Assembly (NCBI GenBank): GCA_963812885.1
Contig: CAWEWZ010000008.1
Location: forward strand, 248,001-312,000
Length of the DNA stretch: 64,000 nucleotides
Direction: 5' to 3'
Origin: Bog-756 sp963812885
Lineage (GTDB): Bacteria > Actinomycetota > Acidimicrobiia > Acidimicrobiales > RAAP-2
Shown: positions 36,790 to 47,569 of the stretch, piece after piece
Layout: each line of letters starts with the position of its first letter
Numbering within the stretch: position 1 is the first letter of the stretch
Position numbers and translations under genes: made by a program
The notes under the pieces: model-generated
What the model was told of the DNA's origin: nothing
The model's database searches: none
What the model saw: only the letters and a program-made list of their open reading frames with translations

Positions 36790-37743
36790 GGCCGCTCCCA
36801 GAATCCGGGGCCCACTGCCTGGTTGAAAGCTGCCCTTGGCCCGGAGGAACCCGTCGGCGTCGACCGTGATGGGCAGCTGGGGCAGCGGGCGGGGGGCGGG
36901 TCCGAATTCCGGAACCGCTCCGGCCACCACGTTGAAGATGGACTGGTGACACGGGCACACCAGCTGTTGGGTCTGCTCCTGGTAGAGCCCGACCGGACAG
37001 CCGAGGTGGGTGCACATCTTGGAGTAGGCCACGTAGCCGGCCACACCCCAGTCGGTCCGCCCCGGCGGCGTCAGGGGCTGGAGGGTGTCGGACAGCCGTA
37101 TGAGGATGACCTGGTCGGGGGACGAGCCGATGAAGCCCTTGGGGAAGACGGTGAGGACGCCCCCCACCTCGAGGTCGTCGACCGTCACTTCGCGGCCGTC
37201 CACCGCCACCAGTCGGGAGCCATTCCTCCAGTTGGTCGAGAACAGCGAGGTGTCCGTCTGACCCGTCGGGTCCTCGCTCTTCGACGGTTTGGGCCCGAGC
37301 GAGCGGAGAAGGGGGAACAACAGGACGACGCCCATGGCCGTCGACCCCAGGGCGAAGAGGCCACCCAGCATCTTGCGCCTCTTGATGACCATGCCGCCCC
37401 GCTGGGTGATCGCCGCCGTCATGGCGTCGCGCTCGGCCTCGGTGGAGTGGAACTCGTGCCGCTCCTCTACGAAGGGTCCCTGGGGCATCAGGTACTTGCC
37501 CCAGGCGGTGACGCCGAAGCCGAGGGCCAGCAGACCGATCCCGAGCGTGATGGCCTGCCACTGGGTGTTGGCCTCGACCCAGTAGGCCACGCCGAAGCCG
37601 ATGAAGCCGGCGAACCCGACGAGCATGGCGATGGCGGCAACCAACTGGGCGGTTTCGGGGCGCTTGGCGTAGGGCTGCAGGTGGGGGTCGTCGAGGGCGG
37701 CCGTCGGAAGCGGACCATTCTGGTCCGGGGTCTGGTCGCTCAC
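36786..37743 (-). CDS. qcrA: Ubiquinol-cytochrome c reductase Rieske iron-sulfur subunit
   Basis: About 318 residues. Three membrane helices (AAIAMLVGFAGFIGFGVAYWV, ITLGIGLLALGFGVTAWG, MLGGLFALGSTAMGVVLLFPLL) are the actinobacterial arrangement. The [2Fe-2S] ligands lie in CTHLGC and CPCHQS. A +1 change near 36818 (an extra T) must be corrected to reach the proper end FNQAVGPGFWERP, whose TGA overlaps qcrB. The GTG overlaps the qcrC stop. It passes electrons from menaquinol to QcrC. Confidence 0.93.
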
Positions 37744-38642
37744 GTGCGGTCTCCGATCCAGAAGCAGACGAGCATGAGCACACCCACACCGAGGAGCAGT
37801 CCGACGAAGCCCTCGCCCACCGGGCCGATCCCTCCCAGTCCTTCCCCACCGGGGTTGGACGGGTGCTGGATGACGCCGGTCACGTAGGCCGAGATGTCCC
37901 TCGCCTCGGTGTTGGTGATGTCACCGGGGCCGAAGTGGGGCATGTTGCCGGGGCCCGAGCGGATCGCCTCGACGACCTGGGTCGGGGTGGCCAGGTGCAG
38001 GGTGGGCGCGTAGGCGCCGTCCATCAGCGCGTCGCCGGCACCGGTGATGGTGTGGCAGGCCGCGCAGTTGAGGGTGAACAGCTCGTTCCCGGCCTCGAGA
38101 TCGGCGTCCTTGGTGTTGACCACCGGCACCTGGACGCCCTCCCCGGGCGTCAGGGACTGCACCCAGGCCGAGATCTCGAGGGTCTGGAGGCGGTTGAACC
38201 GTGCCGGCTTGCGGGTGGCCTGCACGCTCGAATCGGCCAGGGGCATCCGGCCGGTGGACACCCAGAAGTCAACCGTTCCCGACCCGAGGCCCTGGAGGTT
38301 CGGTCCCCGCCCGGTCCCGAGCGCCTCGGGGCCGTGGCAACTCGAGCAGTTGGCGGAAAAGAGCGCCTGGCCTGGGGCGATGAATGACTTGGGCAGGTTG
38401 GCGTAGATGATCCCGCCCTGGTTGGACGGCGAGTGGCTCTTGAGCGCGGCCGAGGCGCTCGGCTTCTCCGACCTGCTGATCGGCACCTGGGTGGTCGCCG
38501 TGGTCGTCAGCTTGGGCAGGGAGGTGGTCGGCGCGGCGCCGGCCTGTCCGGCGCCGGAGGAGAACCCGAGCAGTCCGACGAATCCGACGCACCCCAGCAG
38601 GGCGACGGGGGCCAGATATCGGCCTTTGAGCAGTCTCCGCAT
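37740..38642 (-). CDS. qcrC: Dihaem cytochrome c subunit of the bcc complex
   Basis: About 300 residues. An N-terminal anchor (LAPVALLGCVGFVGLLGF), a Thr/Ser-rich linker, two cytochrome c domains with CSSCH and CAACH, and a C-terminal helix (EGFVGLLLGVGVLMLVCFWIG). Two haems allow direct electron transfer to CuA of the oxidase without a soluble cytochrome c, as in other Actinobacteria. ATG 38642 is preferred to GTG 38654, because AGGTGGG is placed better for it. Confidence 0.93.
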   Translation of the reverse strand: MRRLLKGRYLAPVALLGCVGFVGLLGFSSGAGQAGAAPTTSLPKLTTTATTQVPISRSEKPSASAALKSHSPSNQGGIIYANLPKSFIAPGQALFSANCSSCHGPEALGTGRGPNLQGLGSGTVDFWVSTGRMPLADSSVQATRKPARFNRLQTLEISAWVQSLTPGEGVQVPVVNTKDADLEAGNELFTLNCAACHTITGAGDALMDGAYAPTLHLATPTQVVEAIRSGPGNMPHFGPGDITNTEARDISAYVTGVIQHPSNPGGEGLGGIGPVGEGFVGLLLGVGVLMLVCFWIGDRT

Positions 38643-38654
38643 ACCGTGTCCCAC

Positions 38655-39266
38655 CTACTTGAGGAGGAAGAGGCAGGAGTAGAGGCCGACCCAGACGATG
38701 TCCACGAAGTGCCAGTAGTAGCTGACACCTTGGAACACCGCCGTCTCACCCGGATCTCCCTTGGGACCCTTCAACCGGCCGAGGAGGAAGATCATGGCCA
38801 CGAGGCCGAGGGTGACGTGGAGGCCGTGCACGCCGGACATGATGTAGAAGAGCGAGCCGAACGCGGTGTGGGTCGGGTCCGTGGCCGGGTCGTGCGAGAG
38901 CGAGATCCACTCGTAGAACTGGTTGGCCACGAACAGTGCCCCCAGCACGAAGGTGGCGATGACCATGATCTTGGCACTGCGACGGTTGCCCTTTTCCTGG
39001 TCCCAGACCGCCTTCTGCATGGTGAAACTGGAGGCGACCAGGATCAACGTGAAGATGCCCGCCCGGATGGTGTCCAGGTGGGTCCCGGGGGGCGGCCACA
39101 CCGACGCATGGGCCCGGATGGTGAAGAAGGCGGCGAACAGGGAACTGAAGAACATCACCTCGGAACCCAGCCAGATGATGACTCCGACTGCCAGCATCGA
39201 GGGCTTGTCGGGGCGGTGGCGCTGGCGGGTGGTGACCGCCGGTTCGGCGGCGAGGGCCTGAGTCAC
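38655..39266 (-). CDS. ctaE: Cytochrome c oxidase subunit III
   Basis: A 203-residue subunit III with five helices, the short form of Actinobacteria. MLAVGVIIWLGSEVMFFSSLFAAFF and MSGVHGLHVTLGLVAMIFLL are characteristic, ending YYWHFVDIVWVGLYSCLFLLK. It supports proton uptake by subunit I. The GTG is preceded by an A+T-rich TAAAAAT five bases upstream, probably the -10 of the ctaE-qcrCAB operon. The stop abuts qcrC. Confidence 0.94.
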   Translation of the reverse strand: MTQALAAEPAVTTRQRHRPDKPSMLAVGVIIWLGSEVMFFSSLFAAFFTIRAHASVWPPPGTHLDTIRAGIFTLILVASSFTMQKAVWDQEKGNRRSAKIMVIATFVLGALFVANQFYEWISLSHDPATDPTHTAFGSLFYIMSGVHGLHVTLGLVAMIFLLGRLKGPKGDPGETAVFQGVSYYWHFVDIVWVGLYSCLFLLK

Positions 39267-39394
39267 GCCGTATTTTTAGTCGATCGGAAGCTCGAAGGGC
39301 CAACTCAGGGCAGGAGCTCCGATCGGGGGTCTCCGGGGCCGGCCGGGACCGCTCTCCGGCCCCCGACGGCGACCCCCCGGCAAAGTCCCGGAAC

Positions 39395-41789
39395 TCAGCG
39401 AGCGGGGTCCAAAGGCGCAGGTGGGGGCGCCAGATGGACGACGCTGAGCCGCTGGGTGGGACGGGTCAGGGCCACGTACAGCGTACGCAGGCCACGGGCG
39501 GTCTCACCCGCGATCAGGGCCGGCTCCACCACGACCACCGAGTCGAACTCGAGGCCGTTGGCGGCGTCGGCCGCCAGGAGCACCAGCGGCTCGAACAAAC
39601 CGCCCTTGCGCATGTCCCGGGCGTCCACGACGGGCAGGCCGGCGGTGGCCAGCGCCTCCGACAGGACACCCATCATCGGCTCGGGGGCGAGGATGGCCAC
39701 CCGGCCCGGCGTGACCGCGGCCACCTCCTCACCCGCCGCCTCGGCCACGGTTCGGGCCAGGTCCCCGACCGTTGCCCCCTGCCTCGACCCTTCGGAGTCC
39801 CGAACGGCGATCATCCTCGGCTCCACTCCCGTGCGGCGGACCGGCCGGGGCGGGCTGAGCTCGGGGGCGGCCACGGCCAGCACCTGGCTGGCCACGGCCA
39901 ACACCTCGGCCGGGGTCCGGTAGCTCACGGTCAGCTCCACCGTGCGGGGCGGCCGGCGCCGGGGCAGGTGTTCGGTGATGTCCTCCCACGAAGCCGGTGC
40001 CCAGGGTGCGGTGGCCTGGGCGATGTCGCCGACCACGGTCATCGAGCCCGACAACGAACGCCGGGTGAGCATGCGCAGCTGCATGGGCGAGAGGTCCTGC
40101 ACCTCGTCGACCACGATGTGGCCGTACTTGCGCAACCCGTCGTCCCCGGTGCCGTTGCGGGGGCCGAGGAGGTGGCGGGCCTCGTCGACCAGCGCGGCAT
40201 CGGCCGGAGTCCAGGCCACGTCGTCGAACGACGCCGAGCGCGGTCGGTGGAGGAGCTGCTGTTCCTCGGGAGTCAGCACCCCGCGGGCGGCCGCCTTGAT
40301 CAGGGGTGGTGCGCCGAACAGGTCGTGGAGCAGCTCGTGGGGGGAGAGGCGGGGCCACATCCGGTCGAGCGCCTGGGCCAGCTCCGGTACCCGCTTCACC
40401 TTGCGGGCGAAGTCCTCGAAATCGAACTCGTCATCGGACAGCTCGGACGGGTCCTCGTAGCCGGGGAAGGCGGTGACCGAAGCCGGCACGCCCACCCCCA
40501 GGGTCTGTTGGGTCTGTCGGGCTCGGTCGGCCAGCAATTGGGCCACGTCCTGCTCGACCAGCCGGCGTCGTCCATTGTGGGTGCCGGGGCGGCGGCGGGC
40601 CGAGTCGATGATCCTCTTGGTGTCCTCGACGGTCAACCGGAGGAGCAGGGCCCCGTAGGGGATGGCCACGTCGTCGGCGAGGGGCCGCTGGCGGGTGCGG
40701 ACGGCTCGGGCCACGACCTTGGCCATCCGCTGGTCACCCTTGAGCCGGGCCACGTCGACCGGGCCGTTCTCCACGGTCCGGACTTCGGTGACCAGGCCGG
40801 AGACCGTGGACAGCGTGACACCGGTCTCGCCCAGGGAGGGGAGGACCTGTTCGATGTAGCGGAGGAAGAGGGGGTTGGGCCCGACCACCAGCACGCCCTG
40901 CCGCTCGAGGGGGAACCGGTGGGTGTAGAGCAGGTAGGCGGCCCGGTGGAGGGCCACCGCCGTCTTGCCCGTGCCCGGACCTCCCTGCACGACCAGGACG
41001 CCGGCCAGCGGCGCCCGGATGATCTCGTCCTGCTCCCGCTGGATGGTGGAGACGATGTCGGTCATCCGGCCCGACCGGGCCCGATCGAGGGCGGCCAGCA
41101 GGGCGGCCGGACCGCCGATGGGCAGGTCGCTCTGGATCAGTTCCCCGGTCCCGTCCTCCCCGCCCCGCTCGGCACCACCGGGCGCCGAGAGGTCGCCCTC
41201 GGTCTGATCGGAGGTGTCTCCCGATCCGGGCAGGCTGAAGCGCTCGTCCTCCAGCCCGACCACCCTCCGGCCCTCGAGGGCCAGATGACGGCGCAGCACG
41301 AGACCCTGGGGGTCCCGACCGGTGGCCCGGTAGAAGGGCTCGGCGATCGGGGCCCGCCAATCGACCACCAGCGGGTCGTGATCGGCGCTGTGGATGGCCA
41401 GGCGGCCGATGTGGAAGGTCTCGACGGCCGGTTCGCCACCGCTCGCCGCCCTCGCCTCCGTCCGCCGCCGCCCCTCCTTCCGCCGCTCCGGCCCCGTTGG
41501 CGGCCGCGACCCCGTTGGTGCCGCCCTTCCCACCCTTGGCGCCATCGTCGATCCGGTCGATCCGGTCGATCCGGCCGAAGGTCAGGGCCTGGTCCCCGAT
41601 GTCCAATTGTTCGAGCCGGGCCAGGCTGGTGCGCACGATCACGTCCCGTTCGGTCCGAGACTGGAACGTTCCGCCCCGCCCCAGGTCGAGCACCCCCTCG
41701 AGCATGGAATTGGCATCACTCCGCATGGCGTCGAGGCGTGCGTAGGCCATGTCCACGAACGCCTGTTCAGCCTGAAGCTCTGATTCCAC
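39395..41789 (-). CDS. HelD-family ATPase (RNA polymerase recycling, UvrD-like)
   Basis: About 797 residues. The N-terminus ESELQAEQAFVDMAYARLDAMRSDA is the coiled-coil arm typical of HelD/HelR. Then come Walker A VVQGGPGTGKTAVALHRAAYLLYTH, Walker B IVVDEVQDLSPMQLRML, motif III-like MTVVGDIAQATAPW and motif VI TLYVALTRPTQRLSVVHL. Actinobacterial HelD proteins remove stalled RNA polymerase from DNA, and some, called HelR, protect it from rifamycins. A +1 change near 41450 lies in a Gly/Ala/Glu-rich linker. GGAGGTGGC sets the GTG start. Confidence 0.85.
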
Positions 41790-41897
41790 GCCACCTCCGA
41801 TCTGCCCTCCCCTGGCTCAGGGGAACCCTCGATTGTATGCCCCAGTTCGCCGGGGCGCGACCGGCCGAGCCGGCGTGGACGGGTGAGCCCCCTCTCC

Positions 41898-41903
41898 TAG
41901 ACT
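41898..41903 (+). promoter_or_regulatory. -10 box upstream of the haem operon
   Basis: TAGACT fits TANNNT and ends 6 nt before the ATG at 41910, so transcription probably starts at the small leader ORF and runs into hemE. Confidence 0.45.
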
Positions 41904-41909
41904 CGGGCC

Positions 41910-42005
41910 ATGGCCGCTACCGCAGTACTCGCACCGGTCACGAACGACGGGTCGCGCGCCACCGGTGGGCACGTTCGGGCCCGCCCCGTCGCGGCCAGTC
42001 GCTGA
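41910..42005 (+). CDS. Possible 31-codon leader ORF before hemE
   Basis: ATG 41910 opens a 31-residue Ala/Arg/Val-rich frame (MAATAVLAPVTNDGSRATGG...) that ends with TGA at 42003-42005, three bases before the GTG of hemE. The -10 box lies 6 nt before this ATG, as for leaderless genes in the rest of the window, which supports translation. It may couple hemE translation to its own. It could equally be the true N-terminus of HemE with a frame change. No similarity recognised. Confidence 0.35.
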   Translation: MAATAVLAPVTNDGSRATGGHVRARPVAASR

Positions 42006-42008
42006 GTC

Positions 42009-43100
42009 GTGGCCGTGACCCGGGAGGCGGCCTCCAGGACCGCGGGCCGGTTCGACGACGCACCGTTCATCCGGGCCTGCCGCGGCCTGACCGTCGATCG
42101 GGTGCCCGTGTGGTTCATGCGCCAGGCCGGCCGGGCGCTTCCCGAGTACCGGGCCGCACGGGGAGCGGGCAGCATCCTCGACGCCATCGCCCGGCCCGAG
42201 CTGGTCGCCGAACTGACCCGGCAACCGGTGGAGCGCTACGGCACCGATGCCGCCATCCTCTTCTCCGACATCGTGGTCCCGGTGGCCGCCATCGGGTTCG
42301 GCGTCGACGTGGCCCCGGGGACGGGGCCGGTGGTGGCCGAACCCTTCCGCTCCAAGGACGATCTCCAACGGCTCCGACCACTCGAGCCCGAGACCGACAC
42401 CCCCCACGTCATCGACGCGGTGCGCATCCTGGCCGACGGGCTGGACGTCCCCCTGATCGGATTCGCCGGCGGGCCGTTCACCGTGGCCAGCTATCTGGTG
42501 GAAGGCGGCCCCTCGAAGAACTTCACCAGGATCAAGGCGCTCATGCTCGGAGAACCGGCCGTCTGGCACGACCTGGTCGAGCGGCTCACCGACCTGGCCC
42601 TGGCCTCGTTGCGGTCCCAGCTCGACGCCGGCGCGTCGGCGGTCCAGGTCTTCGACAGCTGGGCCGGGATCCTCACCCCGCGCCACTACCAGGAGCTGGT
42701 CCTGCCCTCGACCACCCGGCTGTTCGCCGAACTGGCCGAGTCCCACCCCGGTGTCCCCACCATCCTGTTCGGTGTGGGCACGGGCGAGCTGCTGTCCTCG
42801 ATGGCCACCGCCGGGAGCACCGTGGTCGGAATCGACTGGCGGGTCCCGCTGGACGAGGCCCGGCGGCGGGTCGGCCCCGGAGTGGCGGTTCAGGGGAACC
42901 TCGACCCGGCCGTGTGCCTGACCACGTGGGAAGTGACATCGGCCGAGACGCGTGAGGTGCTCGACCGGGCCGGTCCTGCCCCCGGTCACATCTTCAACCT
43001 CGGCCACGGTGTCCTCCCCGAGACCGACCCGGCCATCCTCGAGCGGGTGGTCGCCCTGGTCCACGAAGAGGGACGGGCCGGGGTGGGGGCGTCCCGGTGA
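42009..43100 (+). CDS. hemE: Uroporphyrinogen decarboxylase
   Basis: A 363-residue enzyme of normal length. The two signature sequences are VPVWFMRQAGRALPEYRAAR (substrate Arg residues) and GFAGGPFTVASYLVEGG; GHIFNLGHGVLPETDP is the C-terminal motif. It removes four acetate carboxyls from uroporphyrinogen III to give coproporphyrinogen III, in the cytosol. First step of the local hemE-cpfC-cgoX cluster. The GTG at 42009 is used; GTG 42015 is possible. Its stop overlaps the next GTG. Confidence 0.95.
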   Translation: MAVTREAASRTAGRFDDAPFIRACRGLTVDRVPVWFMRQAGRALPEYRAARGAGSILDAIARPELVAELTRQPVERYGTDAAILFSDIVVPVAAIGFGVDVAPGTGPVVAEPFRSKDDLQRLRPLEPETDTPHVIDAVRILADGLDVPLIGFAGGPFTVASYLVEGGPSKNFTRIKALMLGEPAVWHDLVERLTDLALASLRSQLDAGASAVQVFDSWAGILTPRHYQELVLPSTTRLFAELAESHPGVPTILFGVGTGELLSSMATAGSTVVGIDWRVPLDEARRRVGPGVAVQGNLDPAVCLTTWEVTSAETREVLDRAGPAPGHIFNLGHGVLPETDPAILERVVALVHEEGRAGVGASR

Positions 43101-44108
43101 GCGGCACGTCCCGGCGGCCCATCGGGGTGCTGGTCATGGCGCACGGGACCCCGTCGGACCCGGCCGCCATCGAGCCCTTCTATACGTCGATCCGGCGGGG
43201 CCGGCCCCCCACTCCCGAGCTCCTGGCCGAGCTGGTGGGCCGCTACCAGGCCATCGGGGGCACGTCGCCGCTGGCCGAGCGGACCCGGACCCAGGTCGAA
43301 GGGCTGGCCGCCGTCCTGGAGGCCGTGGCCCCCGGGGAGTACCTGGTGCGATACGGGGCCAAACACACCTCGCCCAGCATCGAGGAGGCGGTGGCCGACC
43401 TGCTGGACGCCGGAGTCGAGCGGGTCGTGGCCATCGTGCTCACCCCCCACCAGTCGTCCCTCGGATCGGGTGAATACCTCCGCCGCGCCCTCGAGGCCAC
43501 GGCACAAGCGGCCGACCCGGTGGCGTTGACTCCCATCCCCTCGTGGCACCGGGCTCCGGGGCTGGCCTCACTCCTGGCCGATCGCACCCGGGACGCGCTG
43601 GCTTCCTTGCCGGCACCCGGGCCCGACCGTCCCGGCCGGACGGTGGTGTTCTTCACCGCCCACAGCCTGCCGTCGCGGGTGGTGGCCGAAGGCGACCCGT
43701 ATCCCGACCAGGTGGCCGAGTCGGCGGCCGACATCGCCCAGCTCCTCGGGCTCGACGACCGCCCCGACGCTGTCCTGGGGGGTGGCATGGCAGAGCGCGG
43801 GGCGGACTCCCGATCCTTGGATCGGTCCCGACCTGCTCCACGAGATCCGGCGGGTGGCAGCAGAGGGCGCCACGTCGGTGGTGGTGTGCCCGGTCGGGTT
43901 CGTCTCCGACCATCTCGAGATCCTCTACGACCTCGATGTGGAGGCCCTCGGCGTGGCCCGGTCGGCCGGTGTGGACTTTGCCCGGACACGGTCCCTCAAC
44001 GACGACCCGCGGTTCCTCGGCCTCCTCGCCGGCGTGGTGCAGGATGCGGCCCGTGCGGGGTCGGCCGCAGAGACACCGGTGGTGACCAGGTCGGCACCGC
44101 CCGCGTGA
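43097..44108 (+). CDS. cpfC: Coproporphyrin III ferrochelatase
   Basis: About 337 residues. The N-terminal IGVLVMAHGTPSDPAAIEPFYTSIRRGRPPTPELLAEL and YGAKHTSPSIEEAV are typical; the metal-site His lies in VVFFTAHSLPSRV and the second active-site stretch is WQSAGRTPDPWIGPDL, followed by VVVCPVGFVSDHLEILYDLDVEA. Actinobacterial ferrochelatases act on coproporphyrin (CpfC), not protoporphyrin; that assignment is from taxonomy. A +1 change near 43777 lies in a run of six G. GTGA overlaps on both sides. Confidence 0.9.
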
Positions 44109-45693
44109 CCGCGCCACACCGACCGACCATCGCCGTCGTCGGCGCCGGGATCGCCGGCCTCGCCGCGGCGTGGGAATTGGTGGTTGCGGCCGACGGTGAG
44201 GGCACGCCGGCGCCGGTCGTGCACGTGCTCGAGTCGAGTGGTCGGATCGGCGGCAAGCTCAGAGCGGCGCAGTTCGCCGGACGAACCGTCGACGTGGCCG
44301 CCGACGCATTCCTCGGCCGCCGCCCCGAGGCGACGGAGCTCTGCGACGAACTGGGGCTGACCGACCAACTGGTCCCGGTGGGTGCCTCCGGCGCCTCCAT
44401 CTGGGCCCGGGGCCGGCTCCGGCCGATGCCCGAGGGACTGAACCTCGGAGTCCCCACTCGATGGTGGCCGCTGTTCCGGTCGGGAATCCTGAGCCCCTCG
44501 GAGTCGATCCGCGTGGCCCGGGACCTGATCAGCCCCGCATTGGGGCCGGAGCGAGGCCTTCGGCGACCGGCCGGTCGGCGACATCGTCGGCCGACGACTC
44601 GGCCGACCGGTGGTCGAGCGGCTGGTGGACCCGCTCATCGGAGGGATCAACGCCGGCGGTGTGGACGACCTCAGCGCGGCGGCCACCATGCCGGTGCTCA
44701 TTGCCGCCTCGCACCAGACCGGGAGCCTCATGCACCGGCTCGGGAGGGTGGCCGGCGGCCCCCGATCGTCGTCGACCGCGCCCGGGGCGGGGTCACCGGT
44801 CTTCTGGTCGCTCGCCGGCAGCACCGCCAGTCTGGCCGGGCAGCTCGCCGACGCGCTGGAGCGCCGGGGTGTGACCATCCGGACCGGACTGCGCGTCGAC
44901 GCCATCGACGGTCGACGCCCGGCCGGGTCGGGATCCGGCCGGTGGACCCTGTCCCTCCACGCCGCCGACGGGCACGGCACCGGCAGCGGCAACCGGCCAC
45001 AGCCAGTACGACACTGGAACCCCCGGCCGGCGAGGACCCCTCGAAGTAGACGGCGTCGTCCTGGCCGTCCCGGCCACCGAAGCCGCCGTGCTCCTCGCTC
45101 CGCACGCCCCGATGGCGGCCGGCCTCCTCAGCACCATCCAGTACGGCTCGGTGGCCGTGGTCACGCTGGCCATGGCGGAGGGCTCGATCCGGGCTCCCCT
45201 CCGCGGCACCGGCTTTCTGGTCCCCCGCACGACGACCATCGACGGGCGGGCCGCCCTCATCACCGGATGCACCTATCTGGACCGGAAGTGGCCCCACCTT
45301 GCTCGCCCGGACGACGTCCTGGTCCGCGCCTCGGTGGGCAGGTTCGGCGACGACCGCCAGCTCGGGCTCGACGACGACGAGCTGTGCGCCTCGGCCTTCG
45401 CCGAACTGGCTCAGCTGCTCGACATCCGCGGGGCCCCGCTGGATGCGGTCGTCACCCGTTGGGACCGGGCCTTCCCCCAGTATCAGGTCGGCCATCTGAT
45501 CAAAGTGGCCAAGGTCGAAGAGGAGGTTGCCGGCCTCGGAGGACTGGCCCTGGCCGGCTCCGCCCTGCGCGGGGTGGGCATCCCCGCCTGCATCGGCAGC
45601 GGGCGGAACGCGGCACGCCAGGTCCTCGGGTCCGTGTCCGGCCGGACACATCCCCGCACCCCGAGGCCGGATGCCTTCGAGGCGGGCACGTGA
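44105..45693 (+). CDS. cgoX: Coproporphyrinogen III oxidase, HemY/HemG type
   Basis: About 528 residues of the FAD-dependent amine-oxidase fold. It opens IAVVGAGIAGLAAAWELV and HVLESSGRIGGKLRA (dinucleotide loop and GG motif), has DPLIGGINAGGVDDLSAAATMP in the middle, and ends HLIKVAKVEEEVAGLGGLALAGSALRGVGIPACIGSGRNAA, the C-terminal FAD signature. In Actinobacteria this enzyme oxidises coproporphyrinogen to coproporphyrin. Two +1 changes, near 44548 (extra G) and 45022 (extra C in a C-run), split the frame. GTGA overlap with cpfC and with lnt. Confidence 0.88.
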
Positions 45694-47569
45694 CGGCTGA
45701 CCGGGCCATGACCGCCGACACCCCGATGACCACCCCGGTCCGCCCACCGCTCCCGCCCACCGAGCCGGTCACTCCCCGATGGCGGCCGTCGCGCGTGCGC
45801 ATGACCCACCGGCGCAATGCCACCGTGGTCCCCCGGCGCGGGATGGTCGCCTTTCCCTGCCTGGTGGCCGGGGTGGGCCTGGCCCTGTCCCTGCCTCCCT
45901 GGGGGTGGTGGATCCTGGCCTTCCCCTCCGCGGGGATCCTGTGGTGGCGCCTCGGTGGTCTCCGTCCTCGGACCCGGCTCTGGGCCGGCTACCTGGCCGG
46001 GCTCGGTTGCTATGTGCCCGGTCTGATCTGGGTCCGGTCGTTCACCGGTCCGGGCGCCATCGTGCTCATCGCCCTCGAGGCCGGCTTCATCGCGGTGGCC
46101 TGTCTGGCCGTGCCCCCCGGACCGACGCTCTCCCGGGCGCTGGCCTTTCCGGCCGCCATGACCCTGGCCGAGGCGGTGCGGATGACCTGGCCCTTCGGCG
46201 GGCTGCCCCTCGGGGGCGTCTTTCTCGGCCAGGCCGACGGTCCGGTCCTCGGCGTGGCCCGACTCGGCGGGCCCCTGGCCCTGACCGCCGCCGTCTATGT
46301 CGGCGGGGTCGGAGTGGGAGCGCTGGCCGAGGCCGCGGTCCGGGCGGTCCGGGACGGCGCCCGGGCACGGGCCTTCGCACGCGCCGACCCCGAGGCCGCA
46401 CCTCGAGCCGGCAACGATGGCAGTACCACGGTCCACGCCGCCACTGCCCACACCGACGCCAGTACCGATGTCGGCCGCGGCCGCGACACCGAAGTCGACG
46501 GTGGCCCGGGAGCGACCCCACCGGTTGCCGACGGGCCGTTCCACCTGATCGCCGGCGCCGTCGCCGGACTCGGCACGCTGGCCCTGGTCGGGGTGGTCGC
46601 CGTCATCGGTCTGGTGGCGGTGTCCGTCGCCGCCGACCACGCACCCGACGGCGGCCCCGCCATCGGCACGGTCACCACCGCCGCCGTGCAGGGCGGCGGG
46701 GCCCGGGGGTTCCGCAAGTCCCAGATCGACCCGAGCGTGGTGCTGGCGGCCCAGATGGCGGCCACCCGCCTGTTGGAGCAGGTCGACCACGGCACCTCAC
46801 CCCAGCTGGTGTTGTGGCCCGAGGACGTGGTGTCCCTCGACACCCCGTTGTCCGAGTCCCCCGAACAGCAGGTGCTTTCCGGCCTGGCCCGCACCCTCCA
46901 CACCACCCTGGTGGTGGGGGTGACCGAGACGATCTCGACCACCGCCTTCCGCAACGAGGTCGTGGCCTGGGGCCCGGACGGGACGCTGGTCTCCCGTTTC
47001 GAGAAGGTCCACCGGGTGCCCTTCGGCGAGTACGTCCCCTACCGCAGCTTCTTCGCCCATTTGGGCAACCTCTCCTCGGTCCCCCTCGACGCGGTGCCCG
47101 GCACCGGGACCGGGTTGATGCCCACACCGGCGGCGCCCCTCGGCGCCATGGTCTCGTACGAGGTCTTCTACGCCGACCGCGGACGCGCCTCGGTGCGCGA
47201 CGGCGCCCAGCTGTTGATCGTCCCCACCAACACCTCGTCCTACGCCACGTCCCAGGTGCCGACCCAGGAGATCGCCGCCTCCGAGATCCAGGCCGTCCAA
47301 CAGGGCCGCGATCTGCTCCAGGCCGCGCCCACCGGATACAGCGCCGCCATCACCAACCGGGGCACGGCTGTTGCACCGGTCGGTGCTCGGGGCCCGCCAG
47401 GTCGTCACGGCCACACTCTCCCGCCGGGACGGTTCGACCCTGTACGTCCGCTACGGGGACCTGCCCGTCCTGGTCCTGGCCTCACTGGCCCTGGTGGCCG
47501 GCTGGTGGCTGGCCGGTCGCGGAAGGAGGCGGTCTGGCGATGCCCGGACCCCGTCCGATCGCCCGCTGA
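45690..47569 (+). CDS. lnt: Apolipoprotein N-acyltransferase-like membrane protein
   Basis: About 625 residues. N-terminal helices include VAFPCLVAGVGLALSLPPWGWWILAFPSAGILWWRL and further segments to about residue 320, then a nitrilase domain with LVLWPEDVV (Glu), RFEKVHRVPFGEYVPYRSFF (Lys) and AMVSYEVFYADRGRASVRDGAQLLIVPTNTSSY. In E. coli Lnt the third residue is Cys in I-C-Y-E; here it is Ser (TCG). The enzyme would N-acylate lipoproteins such as the CtaC precursor. +1 changes occur near 47355 and near 47544; the second also affects the P450 gene. The last helix is LPVLVLASLALVAGWWLAG. GTGA overlap with cgoX. Confidence 0.82.
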
